A program made the position numbers and the translations under genes. Shown here in pieces: positions 15,983-23,759 of a stretch of 29,867 nt of DNA (position 1 is its first letter; each line of letters starts with the position of its first letter). Origin of the DNA: Dehalococcoidia bacterium (GTDB lineage Bacteria; Chloroflexota; Dehalococcoidia; GIF9; AB-539-J10); assembly GCA_030606385.1 (NCBI GenBank), contig JAUWGN010000001.1, forward strand, positions 1-29,867. Direction: 5' to 3'. The notes beneath the pieces are model-generated. The model worked only from the letters and a program-made list of their open reading frames with translations, had not been told where the DNA came from and ran no database searches.

Positions 15983-17063
15983 TGTCAACCTCAACCGTTC
16001 CGTTGAAGGGCTGCGTGTTCTGGAAGATGTTGCCCGTTTTGTTCTTAATGACGCTACACTAAGCCAGCAGTTAAGAAGCACTCGTCACAGTCTTGCCGAA
16101 GTCGGTGAGTCTCTGGGCATAATTCTTCTTGAGGAACGGGACTCGGAACACGATGTTGGCAGAGAAAATGTCATTGCCAGGCCCCCCTCTGTCATTGCGA
16201 GCCGAAGGCGAAGCAATCTCAACAAGCAGTCCTACCCTGATTTAGCCAGCCTGGTCGGAGCAAATGCTAACAGGGTGGAGGAATCTCTGCGCGTATTGGA
16301 GGAATTGGCTAAACTGGATGAACTGAGCTCCAAGCTCGATGCTGCCAAGTTTGAGAAAGTGAGGTTCTGCCTCTATTCGGTGGAAAAAGAGATGGTTTCC
16401 AGACTAACGCGGCAGGATAAGCTGAAGGAGTTGACTGGGCTTTATGTTATCGTCGATAGGCAAGTTCTGGGTGGCAGGGACGAATTGGAGGTAGCTCGAG
16501 AGGTTATTCAGGGAGGGGCCAAGGTTATCCAGCTCCGTGACAAGCAAAGGAGTATGGTGGAACTATTGCCCGTTGCTGAGAGGCTTAAGGAGCTATGCCT
16601 GAAGGCGGGGATTTTATTCATCATCAATGATTATTTGGATTTAGCACTGGCAGTCGATGCTGATGGTCTCCATATTGGCTACGGAGATCTGCCGGTTCAT
16701 GTTGCCAGGAGAGAATTGCCGGCGGCTAAAATAATTGGTAGCTCGGTTACCACGGTATCACGGGCAATCGAGGTGGGGGATGAAGGGGCGGATTACATTT
16801 CTGTGGGCTCGATGTTCCCTACGGAGAGCAAGGAAGGGGCTATTGTCGTCGGCCTGGATATTCTCAAGCAGGTGGGGGAGGCAGTATCCTCACCAGTGGT
16901 GGCTATCGGCGGCATTGATAAAAGCAATGTTGGTGAGGTAATTGCTGCTGGTGCTGATTGTGTTGCTGTGATTAGTGCTGTGTTAAGCACGCCAGATGTC
17001 AAAAAAGCCACCAAAGGGTTGGTTAGCGAGATAAGGAAGGCAAGGAGAAAATGCCAGGGTTAG
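15954..17063 (+). CDS. thiE: Thiamine-phosphate synthase with N-terminal ThiED1/ThiD2-like domain
   Basis: 369-aa fusion. Residues 1-150 are the N-terminal extension found on some ThiE proteins (LRIVDVNLNRSVEGLRVLED, then ANANRVEESLRVLEELAKL). Residues 160-369 are the TIM-barrel ThiE, which couples HMP-PP and thiazole phosphate to thiamine phosphate: VIQLRDKQRSMVEL, INDYLDLALAVDADGLHIG, DYISVGSMFPT and VAIGGIDKSNV. All the core motifs are intact. About 18 extra residues (N73-N90) between DVGRE and YPDLASLVGANANRV are encoded by a genomic palindromic repeat (see 16169-16221). The gene overlaps the fmdB-like gene upstream by 29 bp and the translin gene downstream by 13 bp. No TPP riboswitch is visible. 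Confidence 0.92.
   Translation: MPHQPLRIVDVNLNRSVEGLRVLEDVARFVLNDATLSQQLRSTRHSLAEVGESLGIILLEERDSEHDVGRENVIARPPSVIASRRRSNLNKQSYPDLASLVGANANRVEESLRVLEELAKLDELSSKLDAAKFEKVRFCLYSVEKEMVSRLTRQDKLKELTGLYVIVDRQVLGGRDELEVAREVIQGGAKVIQLRDKQRSMVELLPVAERLKELCLKAGILFIINDYLDLALAVDADGLHIGYGDLPVHVARRELPAAKIIGSSVTTVSRAIEVGDEGADYISVGSMFPTESKEGAIVVGLDILKQVGEAVSSPVVAIGGIDKSNVGEVIAAGADCVAVISAVLSTPDVKKATKGLVSEIRKARRKCQG
16169..16221 (+). repeat. Dispersed GTCATTGCGAG palindromic repeat inside thiE
   Basis: Contains TGTCATTGC twice (16169-16177 and 16190-16198), then GAG...GCGAAGCAATCTC, the ends of a dispersed repeat whose other copies in this window are intergenic (28108-28162; inverted, 28310-28367). The insertion is in frame and adds a VIARPPSVIASRRRSN-like stretch to the protein without a stop. 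Confidence 0.6.
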
Positions 17064-17674
17064 GGGAGGAGCTAGGAGCTATCGCTGAAGAAATCCACGC
17101 CTATTTCACCGCTGAGGATGAAGCCAGGGAGAAGGCTTTGCGCCTCTGCCGCCAGATAATTCGCAATAGCGCCAATGCTATAAGGGCTGTTCATCGTCAG
17201 GAGCAGGATAAGGCAAGGCAAATTCTTGACTCAACTTACAAATTGGTTCAGGAGATAAATGGTAGCCTCAATGACCATCCCGGTTTGCTTCATTCGGGAT
17301 TCGTTCATGATGCCCAGAAGGAATTCGCCGAAGGGAGCATCACCTTCGCTTTGATCGTTGGGAAAGAACTCCCCAAAGCTGAGGCAATAGGCGTTGATTA
17401 TGCCGCATATCTCAATGGGCTTGGTGAAGCGGTGGGTGAATTAAGGCGCTACTTACTGGATAGCATGAGGAGAGGGGATTTCTCTCGCTGTGAGGAGTTG
17501 CTCGGTGCCATGGACGATATTTATGGCACATTGATGACTATGGATTTCACTGAAATCATCACGCATGGTTTGAGGCGGACCACGGATGCGATTCGTGGTG
17601 TCATCGAGAGGACTCGCGGCGATGTGACCATGGCTTTGCGGCAAAAGGAGCTGGAAGCAAAGCTGGGCAAATAG
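17051..17674 (+). CDS. Translin-family protein
   Basis: 207-aa, largely alpha-helical protein of the translin/TRAX family (COG2178), known for single-stranded RNA/DNA binding and better known from archaea and eukaryotes. Diagnostic stretches are EKALRLCRQIIRNSANAIRA (about residues 27-46), FAEGSITFALIVGKELP (about 92-108), and YLNGLGEAVGELRRYLLDSM followed by LLGAMDDIYGTLMTMDF. The catalytic Asp/Glu set of the TRAX nuclease was not checked residue by residue. It overlaps thiE by 13 bp and ends the operon; no terminator is obvious in the next 70 bp. Confidence 0.82.
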   Translation: MPGLGEELGAIAEEIHAYFTAEDEAREKALRLCRQIIRNSANAIRAVHRQEQDKARQILDSTYKLVQEINGSLNDHPGLLHSGFVHDAQKEFAEGSITFALIVGKELPKAEAIGVDYAAYLNGLGEAVGELRRYLLDSMRRGDFSRCEELLGAMDDIYGTLMTMDFTEIITHGLRRTTDAIRGVIERTRGDVTMALRQKELEAKLGK

Positions 17675-17747
17675 TGAATATTTATTCTATAAGGGTGTTT
17701 ATCAATTGAGGATGGTTTGAAGGAAAGAGGGATATAAGGAGGTAGTT

Positions 17748-18266
17748 ATGAAAAACTCGCGGGATGCTGTATTAGAAAGAGCGTTTGAGTCTGCCCGCAA
17801 ATACGAGATGAAGTGTACCGGGTGTGCCCAGACGACCCTTGCTGGCATCTTCGATGCCTTGGATATTGAAAACGATGATGTGTTCCGAAGTGCAAGTGGG
17901 CTGGCAGACGGATTGGGCTTAACAGGGGACGGTTCGTGCGGCGCCCTGGTTGGCGGCGCAATGGCAATCAGTTACCTCTTTGGCAGGGAAAAGAAGGACT
18001 TTTCCGACATGTTAAAACCCATGAGGTCATATATGATGGTCAAGAAGCTTCATGATAGATTTGTTGAACAATATGGGTCATGCCGATGCTATGACATCCA
18101 GAAGCGCCTCATGGGCAGGACTTTTAATCTATATGATCCATCAGAGCTGGAAAAAGCCATTGAGGCTGAGATGTTTGCTCATTGCTCAAAGGTTGCTGGT
18201 ACCGCTGCCAGGCTGGCTACAGAGCTAATACTGGAAGAGATGGAGCGCCAAAAAGCCGAGAAATGA
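17748..18266 (+). CDS. C_GCAxxG_C_C family redox protein
   Basis: 172 aa with the family pattern C-x-GCA (KCTGCAQTTLAG, residues about 23-34), a second GSCGALVGGAMAISYLFGR (about 63-81), and later Cys residues (GSCRCYD, HCSKVAG). Members are small Cys-rich proteins of anaerobes, presumed redox or metal-binding and not biochemically defined. The ATG follows AAGGAGGTAGTT, a near-perfect SD. It opens the accessory cluster with DUF169 and the HpaB/AbfD-like dehydratase, all on the same strand but with 160-bp and 84-bp gaps. Confidence 0.82.
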   Translation: MKNSRDAVLERAFESARKYEMKCTGCAQTTLAGIFDALDIENDDVFRSASGLADGLGLTGDGSCGALVGGAMAISYLFGREKKDFSDMLKPMRSYMMVKKLHDRFVEQYGSCRCYDIQKRLMGRTFNLYDPSELEKAIEAEMFAHCSKVAGTAARLATELILEEMERQKAEK

Positions 18267-18270
18267 GGGT

Positions 18271-18330
18271 GTTTAAAAACGTAGTTGCCCAATTTATTGG
18301 GCAAATGCGCCTGATGAATCAGGCAACTAC
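18271..18330. repeat. Palindromic intergenic repeat (GTAGTTGCC family), copy 1
   Basis: GTTTAAAAAC leads into a 50-bp element bounded by GTAGTTGCC and GGCAACTAC, with two nested hairpins: TTGCCCAAT/ATTGGGCAA and GCCTGAT/ATCAGGC. A second copy lies at 28165-28224 with three base differences over the 60 bp. It sits between two cluster genes and could act as a transcript-processing or attenuating hairpin. Confidence 0.8.
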
Positions 18331-18428
18331 AGAAATTTGGAGGTGAAGAATTTCCGGGGTAGTCAAGACAAATCTGAATCCAAAGCTAGAGCAAGATTAA
18401 ACAGCCGAGAAATAATAAGGAGGTAGCT

Positions 18429-19208
18429 ATGACTCAAGATGTATGGAAGGCGAAAGAAGAGCAATTGAATAGGTATGTAAGGCTGGATACATTCCCTTTG
18501 GGTGTGAACTTCCTGAAAAAGGGAGATGCATTCCCGGAAAAGACAGGGACACCTTCAAGTATGGGGATAAAGATTGCCCTGTGTCAGGCAACAAATATTG
18601 CCAGGAGGTGGGGATGGTCTATGGGGGTGACAAAAGATGACATAAATTGTATCCCGGCACTCATGGGCTTTGGGTGGAGGGAGCCTGAAACCCCGGCCGC
18701 AGTAGTAGATTTCCTTATGAGCATGGGTTATTTTGAGACAAAAGAAGCTGCTATAAAAACCCTTGAGAAAATGATCATAATGGAGCCAGGGCGATTTGAA
18801 CGGCTCTATATCTCCCCCCTTTCAAGGACGAAGCTTGAGCCAGATGTAGTGGTCATATATGGCAATCCGGCACAAATGATGAGACTTGCTCAAGGCTATA
18901 TCTACAGAAAGGGCGGCGTTGTTACCTCTGAGACAAACCTGGGGTTTACCTGCGCAAACGAGATGATATGGCCATTGAAAGAAGGAAAGGCCTGTTTTAT
19001 TCATCCTGGCAGGGGTGAAAGGGTGCTCGGGCTTACACAGGACCACGAGATGGCGTTTAGTCTACCGGCATCTCAGGTGGATGACTTAATAGCAGGACTT
19101 GAGGCAACCCATAAGGGAGGCTCACGCTACCCTGTTCAGAGTTATCTGTTATTTGAGCCCATGCAGATCCCGCAGTTTGAAGAGCTTGAAAAACACCTGA
19201 AGCCCTAG
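18429..19208 (+). CDS. DUF169 protein
   Basis: 259 aa, matching the DUF169 layout: RLDTFPLGVNFL near the N-terminus, then an ALCQATNIARRWGW segment, LEPDVVVIYGNPAQMMRLAQ (about 137-156), TSETNLGFTCANEMIWPL (about 167-184), a glycine-rich HPGRGERVLGL and EMAFSLPASQVDDLI near the C-terminus. Soluble, with conserved cysteines; the function is unknown, and DUF169 genes are frequent next to CoA and one-carbon enzymes in anaerobes. The start is supported by AAGGAGGTAGCT directly before the ATG. A TTTTT run follows the stop, with a weak GCCC/GGGC hairpin over the stop codon. Confidence 0.85.
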   Translation: MTQDVWKAKEEQLNRYVRLDTFPLGVNFLKKGDAFPEKTGTPSSMGIKIALCQATNIARRWGWSMGVTKDDINCIPALMGFGWREPETPAAVVDFLMSMGYFETKEAAIKTLEKMIIMEPGRFERLYISPLSRTKLEPDVVVIYGNPAQMMRLAQGYIYRKGGVVTSETNLGFTCANEMIWPLKEGKACFIHPGRGERVLGLTQDHEMAFSLPASQVDDLIAGLEATHKGGSRYPVQSYLLFEPMQIPQFEELEKHLKP

Positions 19209-19292
19209 GGGCCTTTTTATCGAATTTGTTCCCATGTTGTTAAGGAAAAGCCGAAGTCAAGCAAAAAAAGACGAGAAGGGAGGTGATGTATC

Positions 19293-20762
19293 ATGCCATT
19301 GAAAACCCCTGCAGAGTATATCGAGAGTCTGCGTAAGCTGAAACTGGACCTCTATCTACTTGGTGAAAAGGTGGAGAATTGGGTTGATAATCCTATTATC
19401 AGACCATCAATCAACGCTGTGGCAATGACCTACAAGCTTGCTCACGAGCCCAAGAACAAGGAGCTGGCAACCACGGATTCGATGCTTACAGGAAAGAAGG
19501 TAAACAGATTTAACTCTCTCTTCACGAGCACCGGTGATATGGTCAGTAAGGTAAGATTACAGAGGGAGCTGGGACAAAGGACAGCCTGTTGTTTCCAGAG
19601 GTGCGTTGGTCTTGACGGGATCAATGCTGTTTTTAGTACCACCCACGAAATTGACCAGGAGCACGGAACCAAGTATCACCACAGGTTTAGAGAGTGGCTG
19701 AAGTATGTTCAACAGAATGACCTCTGTGTCCAGGGTGCCATGACCGATGCCAAGGGCAACCGGGTGGTGGCTCCAAGCAAGCAGACTGACCCAGACATGT
19801 TTGTGCATGTGGTAGAGCGAAGGAGTGATGGAATCATCATAAGGGGGGCAAAAGCAAGTCAAACGGGAACCGTGAATTCACATGAAATGCTCATTATGCC
19901 AACCCTGAGAATGCGGGACGGCGATGAGGATTATTCACTAAGCTGTGCTATACCAACGGACGCTGAAGGCGTACACCTCATCTATGGAAGACAGTCCTGT
20001 GATACGCGCAAGCTTGAGGATGGTGACATCGATGTCGGCAACTACAGCTTCGGTGGACAGGAGACACTGACTATCCTGGACAACGTCTTTGTCCCGTGGG
20101 ATAGGGTTTTCATGTGCGGGGAGCTCGAATTTGCCATTATGATGGTGGAGAGATTCGCCGCTTATCATAGACAGAGCTACGGCGGTTGTAAGCCGGGCAT
20201 AGGTGATGTGCTTATTGGGGCGGCGGCCTCAATGGCTGATTACAACGGGACACGCAGAGCCCCGCACATCAGAGAGAAGCTCGGGGAGATGATTCACCTC
20301 GCTGAAACGATACATGCCTGCGGATTAGCCTGCGCCTACGAGGGGTGGCAGACTATGTCTGGCAACTACCAGTCCAACATCCTTTTAGCCAATGTATGTA
20401 AGCACAATGTGACGAGGTTTCCCTACGAGCTTTGCAGGCTTGCCGAGGACATAGCCGGCGGTATTCTGGTAACGCTGCCCTCCGAAAAAGACTTCAGGCA
20501 CCCTGTGATGGGCAAATATATCGATAAATACCTGAAGGGAGTACCTGATGTACCTACAGAGCACCGAATCCGTATGTTGACGCTCATCCACGCCATGACT
20601 TTTGGCCAAATAGCTCCCAGTTATCGCACAGAGTCGCTACATGGAGCAGGCTCGCCTCAGGCACAGAAAATTATGATTGAGCGCGAGACGGATATGGACC
20701 TCAAACAGAGGCTCGCCCGCAGTTTGGCTGGCATCGACAAAAGGGAAAACGTGACTGCTTAG
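19293..20762 (+). CDS. 4-hydroxybutyryl-CoA dehydratase/vinylacetyl-CoA isomerase-like Fe-S flavoprotein
   Basis: 489 aa, HpaB superfamily (FAD, acyl-CoA-dehydrogenase-like fold). It carries the [4Fe-4S] ligand set that separates the dehydratase from true aromatic hydroxylases: C100 and C104 (CFQRC), H292 and C299 (YHRQSYGGCK). From memory, the Clostridium aminobutyricum enzyme uses C99, C103, H292 and C299, with Tyr296, Lys300 and Glu257 in the active site; all have counterparts here. Other family marks are LTGKKVNRFN, GAKASQTGTVNSHEML, TILDNVFVPWDRVFM and GAGSPQAQKIM. The reaction (radical dehydration of 4-hydroxybutyryl-CoA to crotonyl-CoA) is inferred; a related hydroxyacyl-CoA substrate is possible. 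The SD is GGAGG, nine bases before the ATG. A downstream enoyl-CoA hydratase fits a CoA pathway. Confidence 0.85.
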   Translation: MPLKTPAEYIESLRKLKLDLYLLGEKVENWVDNPIIRPSINAVAMTYKLAHEPKNKELATTDSMLTGKKVNRFNSLFTSTGDMVSKVRLQRELGQRTACCFQRCVGLDGINAVFSTTHEIDQEHGTKYHHRFREWLKYVQQNDLCVQGAMTDAKGNRVVAPSKQTDPDMFVHVVERRSDGIIIRGAKASQTGTVNSHEMLIMPTLRMRDGDEDYSLSCAIPTDAEGVHLIYGRQSCDTRKLEDGDIDVGNYSFGGQETLTILDNVFVPWDRVFMCGELEFAIMMVERFAAYHRQSYGGCKPGIGDVLIGAAASMADYNGTRRAPHIREKLGEMIHLAETIHACGLACAYEGWQTMSGNYQSNILLANVCKHNVTRFPYELCRLAEDIAGGILVTLPSEKDFRHPVMGKYIDKYLKGVPDVPTEHRIRMLTLIHAMTFGQIAPSYRTESLHGAGSPQAQKIMIERETDMDLKQRLARSLAGIDKRENVTA

Positions 20763-20769
20763 TTTCCAT

Positions 20770-21122
20770 ATGAACAAACATATCGAAGAGAAATTCAGTT
20801 GGCTCTGGAAAAAGTATTTCGACGGTGCGGAACTTCCGGTTACTTTCTACTATACCAACGAAGAAGGACATGCTAAGCTGGTCGAGCCCGGCTCAGTACC
20901 AGGATGTGTGGTTGAGGCATTAAATGTACTCACATTCTCAGTACCTATGAACAAGTTTGTCAGGATGATTGAGAATATGGAGGAGAGTTTCCTTATCACA
21001 GACTCGTGGCTCAGGATACGGAAAAGGATAAAATCCGCTTGAACGAAAGTCCGTATTGTTTGGCTAGCTCTGCTGAGCTTCTTCTTGCTAGCGAAGAGGC
21101 AAAGCTGGGCAAATACTCTTAA
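20770..21122 (+). pseudogene. Frameshifted DUF169-like remnant
   Basis: Frame 1 opens at 20770 and reads ELPVTFYYTNEEGHAKL and VPGCVVEALNVL, like the N-terminus of DUF169 proteins. It then becomes unlike a protein and stops at 21042 after 90 codons. From about 20973 frame 3 is open to 21122 and reads EYGGEFPYHRLVAQ, DTEKDKIRLNESPYC and LASSAELLLASEEAKLGKYS, which looks more coding than the frame 1 tail. One frameshift near 20970 would join them into about 117 aa, still shorter than full DUF169 (about 210-260 aa). No SD precedes the ATG. It follows the dehydratase stop by 7 bp. An intact short 90-aa gene is the alternative. Confidence 0.5.
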
Positions 21123-21130
21123 GAGCAAAT

Positions 21131-21176
21131 TTCAGCAAGCGGCGATAAAGCTTCCCAAGCTTGAACAAAATAGCCG
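21131..21176. repeat. 46-bp repeat upstream of the MFS gene, copy 1
   Basis: Runs from TTCAGCAAGCGGCGATAAAG through AAGCTTCCCAAGCTT to TAGCCG. About 40 of 46 bases match 22518-22563, and the two copies bracket the MFS transporter gene. The core is a perfect 6-bp inverted repeat (AAGCTT-CCC-AAGCTT). Confidence 0.65.
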
Positions 21177-21240
21177 TTCGTTACCATAAAGGAATCTCAA
21201 AGAGGAGTATGGGCTATCTTACGAAATTAAGGTACAGAGG

Positions 21241-22464
21241 ATGGTAGAGCAGAAATGGGCATACAGGCGACATATGCTTGTCTATTTTTGCTTGATAGCT
21301 TGCTTTCTTAATGGCTTAAACATAGGTGTGGTGCCTCCTCTGTTGCCTGAGATTGCTGCTGAATTAAGTTTGACACATACCCAGATAGGAATCATCTGGG
21401 GCGCATGGTTTCTAGGGATGATGCTATTCTCGCTTGTAGGCGGCGCTATGGCCGATCGCTTTGGAGTGAAAAGAGTAATAGCGGGTGCGCTTATTTTTTC
21501 AGCCGTATTCTGTGCTCTGCGCGGCTTTATGCCCGGCTTCCAGGGATTGACGGTGGCTATGTTCCTTTTCGGTGCATCTCTGGCTTTCATCGTGCCTAAT
21601 CTAACAAAGGGTATTGGCATGTGGTTCGGTAGAACGGAGCTAGGACGGGCTAATGGAATACTTAGCATATCAGTTGGCGTGGGTCTGGTTCTTGGGAATA
21701 TGATGGGTGCCTCGGTGCTATCCCCGCTCCTTGGTGGCTGGAGACCAACGATGTGGTTAACCGGGGCTATTGCTGCGGTGCTTTTCATCATGTGGATTGC
21801 AGGGGCTAGAGAGCGACCGGTCGAGGAAATAGCGGGTGAAGGTGCAGCACGTCAACCGGGAACCTGGGAGGGCTTGAAGAAGGTCGTCAGGATTAAGGAC
21901 CTCTGGTTTGTATGTTTAATGGAATTCTGCCTGGTCGGTGGCGCTCTTGCTTTCCAGGGCTTTCTCCCGACCATGCTAGTTGAAAAAGGGATGACTGCTG
22001 CAAGGGCTGGGCTTCTTCTTGGATTCACCCTGATGAGCAGCGGTGTCTTTAGTGTCGTGGGGCCATCTCTGTCGGATAGGCTCGGTGTCAGGAAGCCCTT
22101 TGTGTGGCCTTTTTTGCTGCTAAGCAGCGTAGGTATGTCCCTGGTAACCTTTTTTATGGGTAGACCCTTGATTGCTGTGCTGATTTTGTTCGCTGTGGGT
22201 GTAGGAGTCGCCATTCCCCTGTTAAGAACCATAGTGTTGGAAATGGAGGGTATCGGTCCCCTTCATACGGGCTCTGCGCTCGGGCTGATTTTCGTGCTAA
22301 ACCGTCTTGGCGCATTTATCCTGCCCGTCGTCATGGGGGCGGTCATAGACTTTAGCCATTTGTTTTGGCCCGGATTCCTGTTGCTCGGAGTATTGAACCT
22401 TGTAGCTGTGAGACTGTGTTTAGCGATAAAGGAAACGGGGCTGCGCGCTAAGCGAGTTTCCTGA
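21241..22464 (+). CDS. Major facilitator superfamily transporter
   Basis: 407-aa integral membrane protein with about 12 hydrophobic segments in two six-helix halves. The loop 2-3 signature is GGAMADRFGVKRVIAG (residues about 67-82). The equivalent in the second half is GPSLSDRLGVRKPF. A cytoplasmic loop rich in Glu/Arg separates the halves near residues 188-222. It resembles small organic-anion and cyanate/nitrate-type MFS carriers, but the substrate cannot be assigned; context suggests an acid linked to the CoA pathway. The ATG at 21241 has AAGG eight bases upstream. M12 is a second possible start, just before the first helix. Confidence 0.88.
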   Translation: MVEQKWAYRRHMLVYFCLIACFLNGLNIGVVPPLLPEIAAELSLTHTQIGIIWGAWFLGMMLFSLVGGAMADRFGVKRVIAGALIFSAVFCALRGFMPGFQGLTVAMFLFGASLAFIVPNLTKGIGMWFGRTELGRANGILSISVGVGLVLGNMMGASVLSPLLGGWRPTMWLTGAIAAVLFIMWIAGARERPVEEIAGEGAARQPGTWEGLKKVVRIKDLWFVCLMEFCLVGGALAFQGFLPTMLVEKGMTAARAGLLLGFTLMSSGVFSVVGPSLSDRLGVRKPFVWPFLLLSSVGMSLVTFFMGRPLIAVLILFAVGVGVAIPLLRTIVLEMEGIGPLHTGSALGLIFVLNRLGAFILPVVMGAVIDFSHLFWPGFLLLGVLNLVAVRLCLAIKETGLRAKRVS

Positions 22465-22473
22465 ACCGAAGAC

Positions 22474-22504
22474 AATAGGGTTGCTTGCGCAGTGAGCACC
22501 TATT
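22474..22504 (+). terminator. Possible terminator hairpin after the MFS gene
   Basis: AATAGG-GT-TGCT pairs with AGCA-CCTATT around a 9-nt loop, ten bases after the MFS stop. It lacks a T-tract (followed by CTTAAT), so it is a weak intrinsic terminator at best. Confidence 0.35.
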
Positions 22505-22517
22505 CTTAATACCAAAC

Positions 22518-22563
22518 TTCGGCAAGCGACGATAAAGCTTCCCAAGCCTGAACAAGATGGCGG
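22518..22563. repeat. 46-bp repeat downstream of the MFS gene, copy 2
   Basis: TTCGGCAAGCGACGATAAAG through AAGCTTCCCAAGCCT to ATGGCGG, a direct copy of 21131-21176 with about six substitutions. It ends 12 bp before the 119-bp repeat at 22576. Confidence 0.65.
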
Positions 22564-22575
22564 ATTGTGCAATCC

Positions 22576-22694
22576 CATGGGTGACTTTCCTTGAGTATTA
22601 TAGAGGAGGCCCATCACTGTGACGGCATCAAGACTACCTACGATGGGTGGAAGTATGTTTTAATGTATAGAAGTATCAACTTTGAAGGAGCGAT
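22576..22694 (+). repeat. 119-bp duplicate of the rplY leader, copy 1 (upstream of enoyl-CoA hydratase)
   Basis: Same length as 23882-24000. All differences (six) lie in the first 46 bases and the remaining 73 or so are identical, ending in GAAGGAGCGAT. The hairpin that is perfect in copy 2 is damaged here (CCATCA opposite TGACGG), which suggests that this copy is the non-functional one. Confidence 0.85.
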
Positions 22695-22782
22695 GACGGA
22701 TGAGAATGGCCTCACCGCAAATTGAAATGGGAAATCCCGCCTAAATTGTTACCTTCAATTCCATTCTAGAAAGGAGAAATCC

Positions 22783-23619
22783 ATGAATTTCGAGCAATTG
22801 CTATACGAGGAGAAGCACCGAGTGGCATTTGTCACACTGAACCGACCAGAAGTCTTTAATGCCTTGAGCATGAAGCTTTCAGATGAGCTTGTTGCTGCCA
22901 TAGAAATGGTGCGTGAATCTACTGTCGTGAAAATTCTGGTGATTAAAGGTGCTGGAGACAACTTTTGCGTTGGCGATGACATTACAGAAATGCCGATGTG
23001 GGGCGACGCCAACAGTGTAATGCGCCGTGCTCGATACTACCAGAACATGGCTAACCAGCTTGAAGAGCTGGACAAAATAACCATAGCCGCAGTGGACGGC
23101 TACGCGGTAGGGGGCGGTCTTGAGATTACCATGGCATGCGATTTTGTCATTGCCACAGAACGAGCTCGCTGGGGGATGCCGGAAGTAGATGTCGGAATTA
23201 CCCCTGGTTGGGGTGGGACCACCCGTCTTGCCCGCTTAATCGGCAGGCGTATGGCCAAAGAGATCAATATGCTGGGTGCACTTCACCGGGCAAAGAAGGC
23301 AGTCGAATTGACTCTCTGGAATAGGGTGGTGCCAAATGACCGTTTAGAGGTTGAGTTGGACCGATTATTGCAGGTACTGCGGTCGAAGAACCAGCAAGGA
23401 CTGCGGCAACTGAAGTTCATAATCAATAAGGGAGTGGAATGTGACCTGTATACTGCCCAGGGCTTTGAAGCGTTGTCTGCTGCACTTACGGGCGCTGTCA
23501 GTGGACTGTGGGAAATAGAGGATGCTGACAAAGGTGCGGGTGTTGTGGGGTTCACTGAGAAAGACAGCCTTTGGCAAACCCGACGACGCTTGGCGAGAGA
23601 TTTTTGGGTTGACAAATAA
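22783..23619 (+). CDS. Enoyl-CoA hydratase/isomerase family protein
   Basis: 278-aa crotonase-fold enzyme. The oxyanion-hole segments are GAGDNFCVGDDITEM (about 57-70) and AVDGYAVGGGLEITMACDFV (about 103-122). The two catalytic glutamates of hydratases have counterparts at E114 (GGGLEIT) and E134 (GMPEVDVGI), followed by PGWGGTTRLARLIG. Hydration of a 2-enoyl-CoA such as crotonyl-CoA is expected and would follow the 4-hydroxybutyryl-CoA dehydratase-like step, although ring-cleaving or isomerase relatives share this fold. The SD AAAGGAG lies 6 bases before the ATG. The gene is bracketed by direct 119-bp repeats. Confidence 0.9.
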   Translation: MNFEQLLYEEKHRVAFVTLNRPEVFNALSMKLSDELVAAIEMVRESTVVKILVIKGAGDNFCVGDDITEMPMWGDANSVMRRARYYQNMANQLEELDKITIAAVDGYAVGGGLEITMACDFVIATERARWGMPEVDVGITPGWGGTTRLARLIGRRMAKEINMLGALHRAKKAVELTLWNRVVPNDRLEVELDRLLQVLRSKNQQGLRQLKFIINKGVECDLYTAQGFEALSAALTGAVSGLWEIEDADKGAGVVGFTEKDSLWQTRRRLARDFWVDK

Positions 23620-23759
23620 TCTATGCATTCCCACATAGCAGGAACTTCGTCTTGGACAAGAGGAGGATAGAAGGATAGAGGTTTGCATATTAACATCGGA
23701 CAAATCAGTGCAAGAATCACAAGTTGGGGGGGTAAGTCGATTGAGGAGTACATTACTGA

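Larger units (their letters stand above)
22465..22782. other. 318-bp repeat-bearing gap between MFS and enoyl-CoA hydratase genes
   Basis: Holds, in order, a hairpin after the MFS stop, the second 46-bp repeat, the first copy of the rplY-leader repeat and the hydratase SD. A 14-codon ORF (MRMASPQIEMGNPA, from 22700) follows the repeat's AAGGAG and is probably the accidental product of the copied ribosome-binding site. Confidence 0.6.

Noticed and set aside
15954..17063. Two separate genes (N-terminal domain and ThiE) split by the repeat insertion
   Set aside because: The frame is continuous through the repeat and both domains are intact, so it is one fused gene with an in-frame insert.
17657..17673. 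17-bp identity with 21099-21115 (GCAAAGCTGGGCAAATA) at the ends of the translin gene and the frameshifted remnant
   Set aside because: Both encode EAKLGK near a C-terminus, but flanking bases do not match. Too short to separate shared origin from chance.
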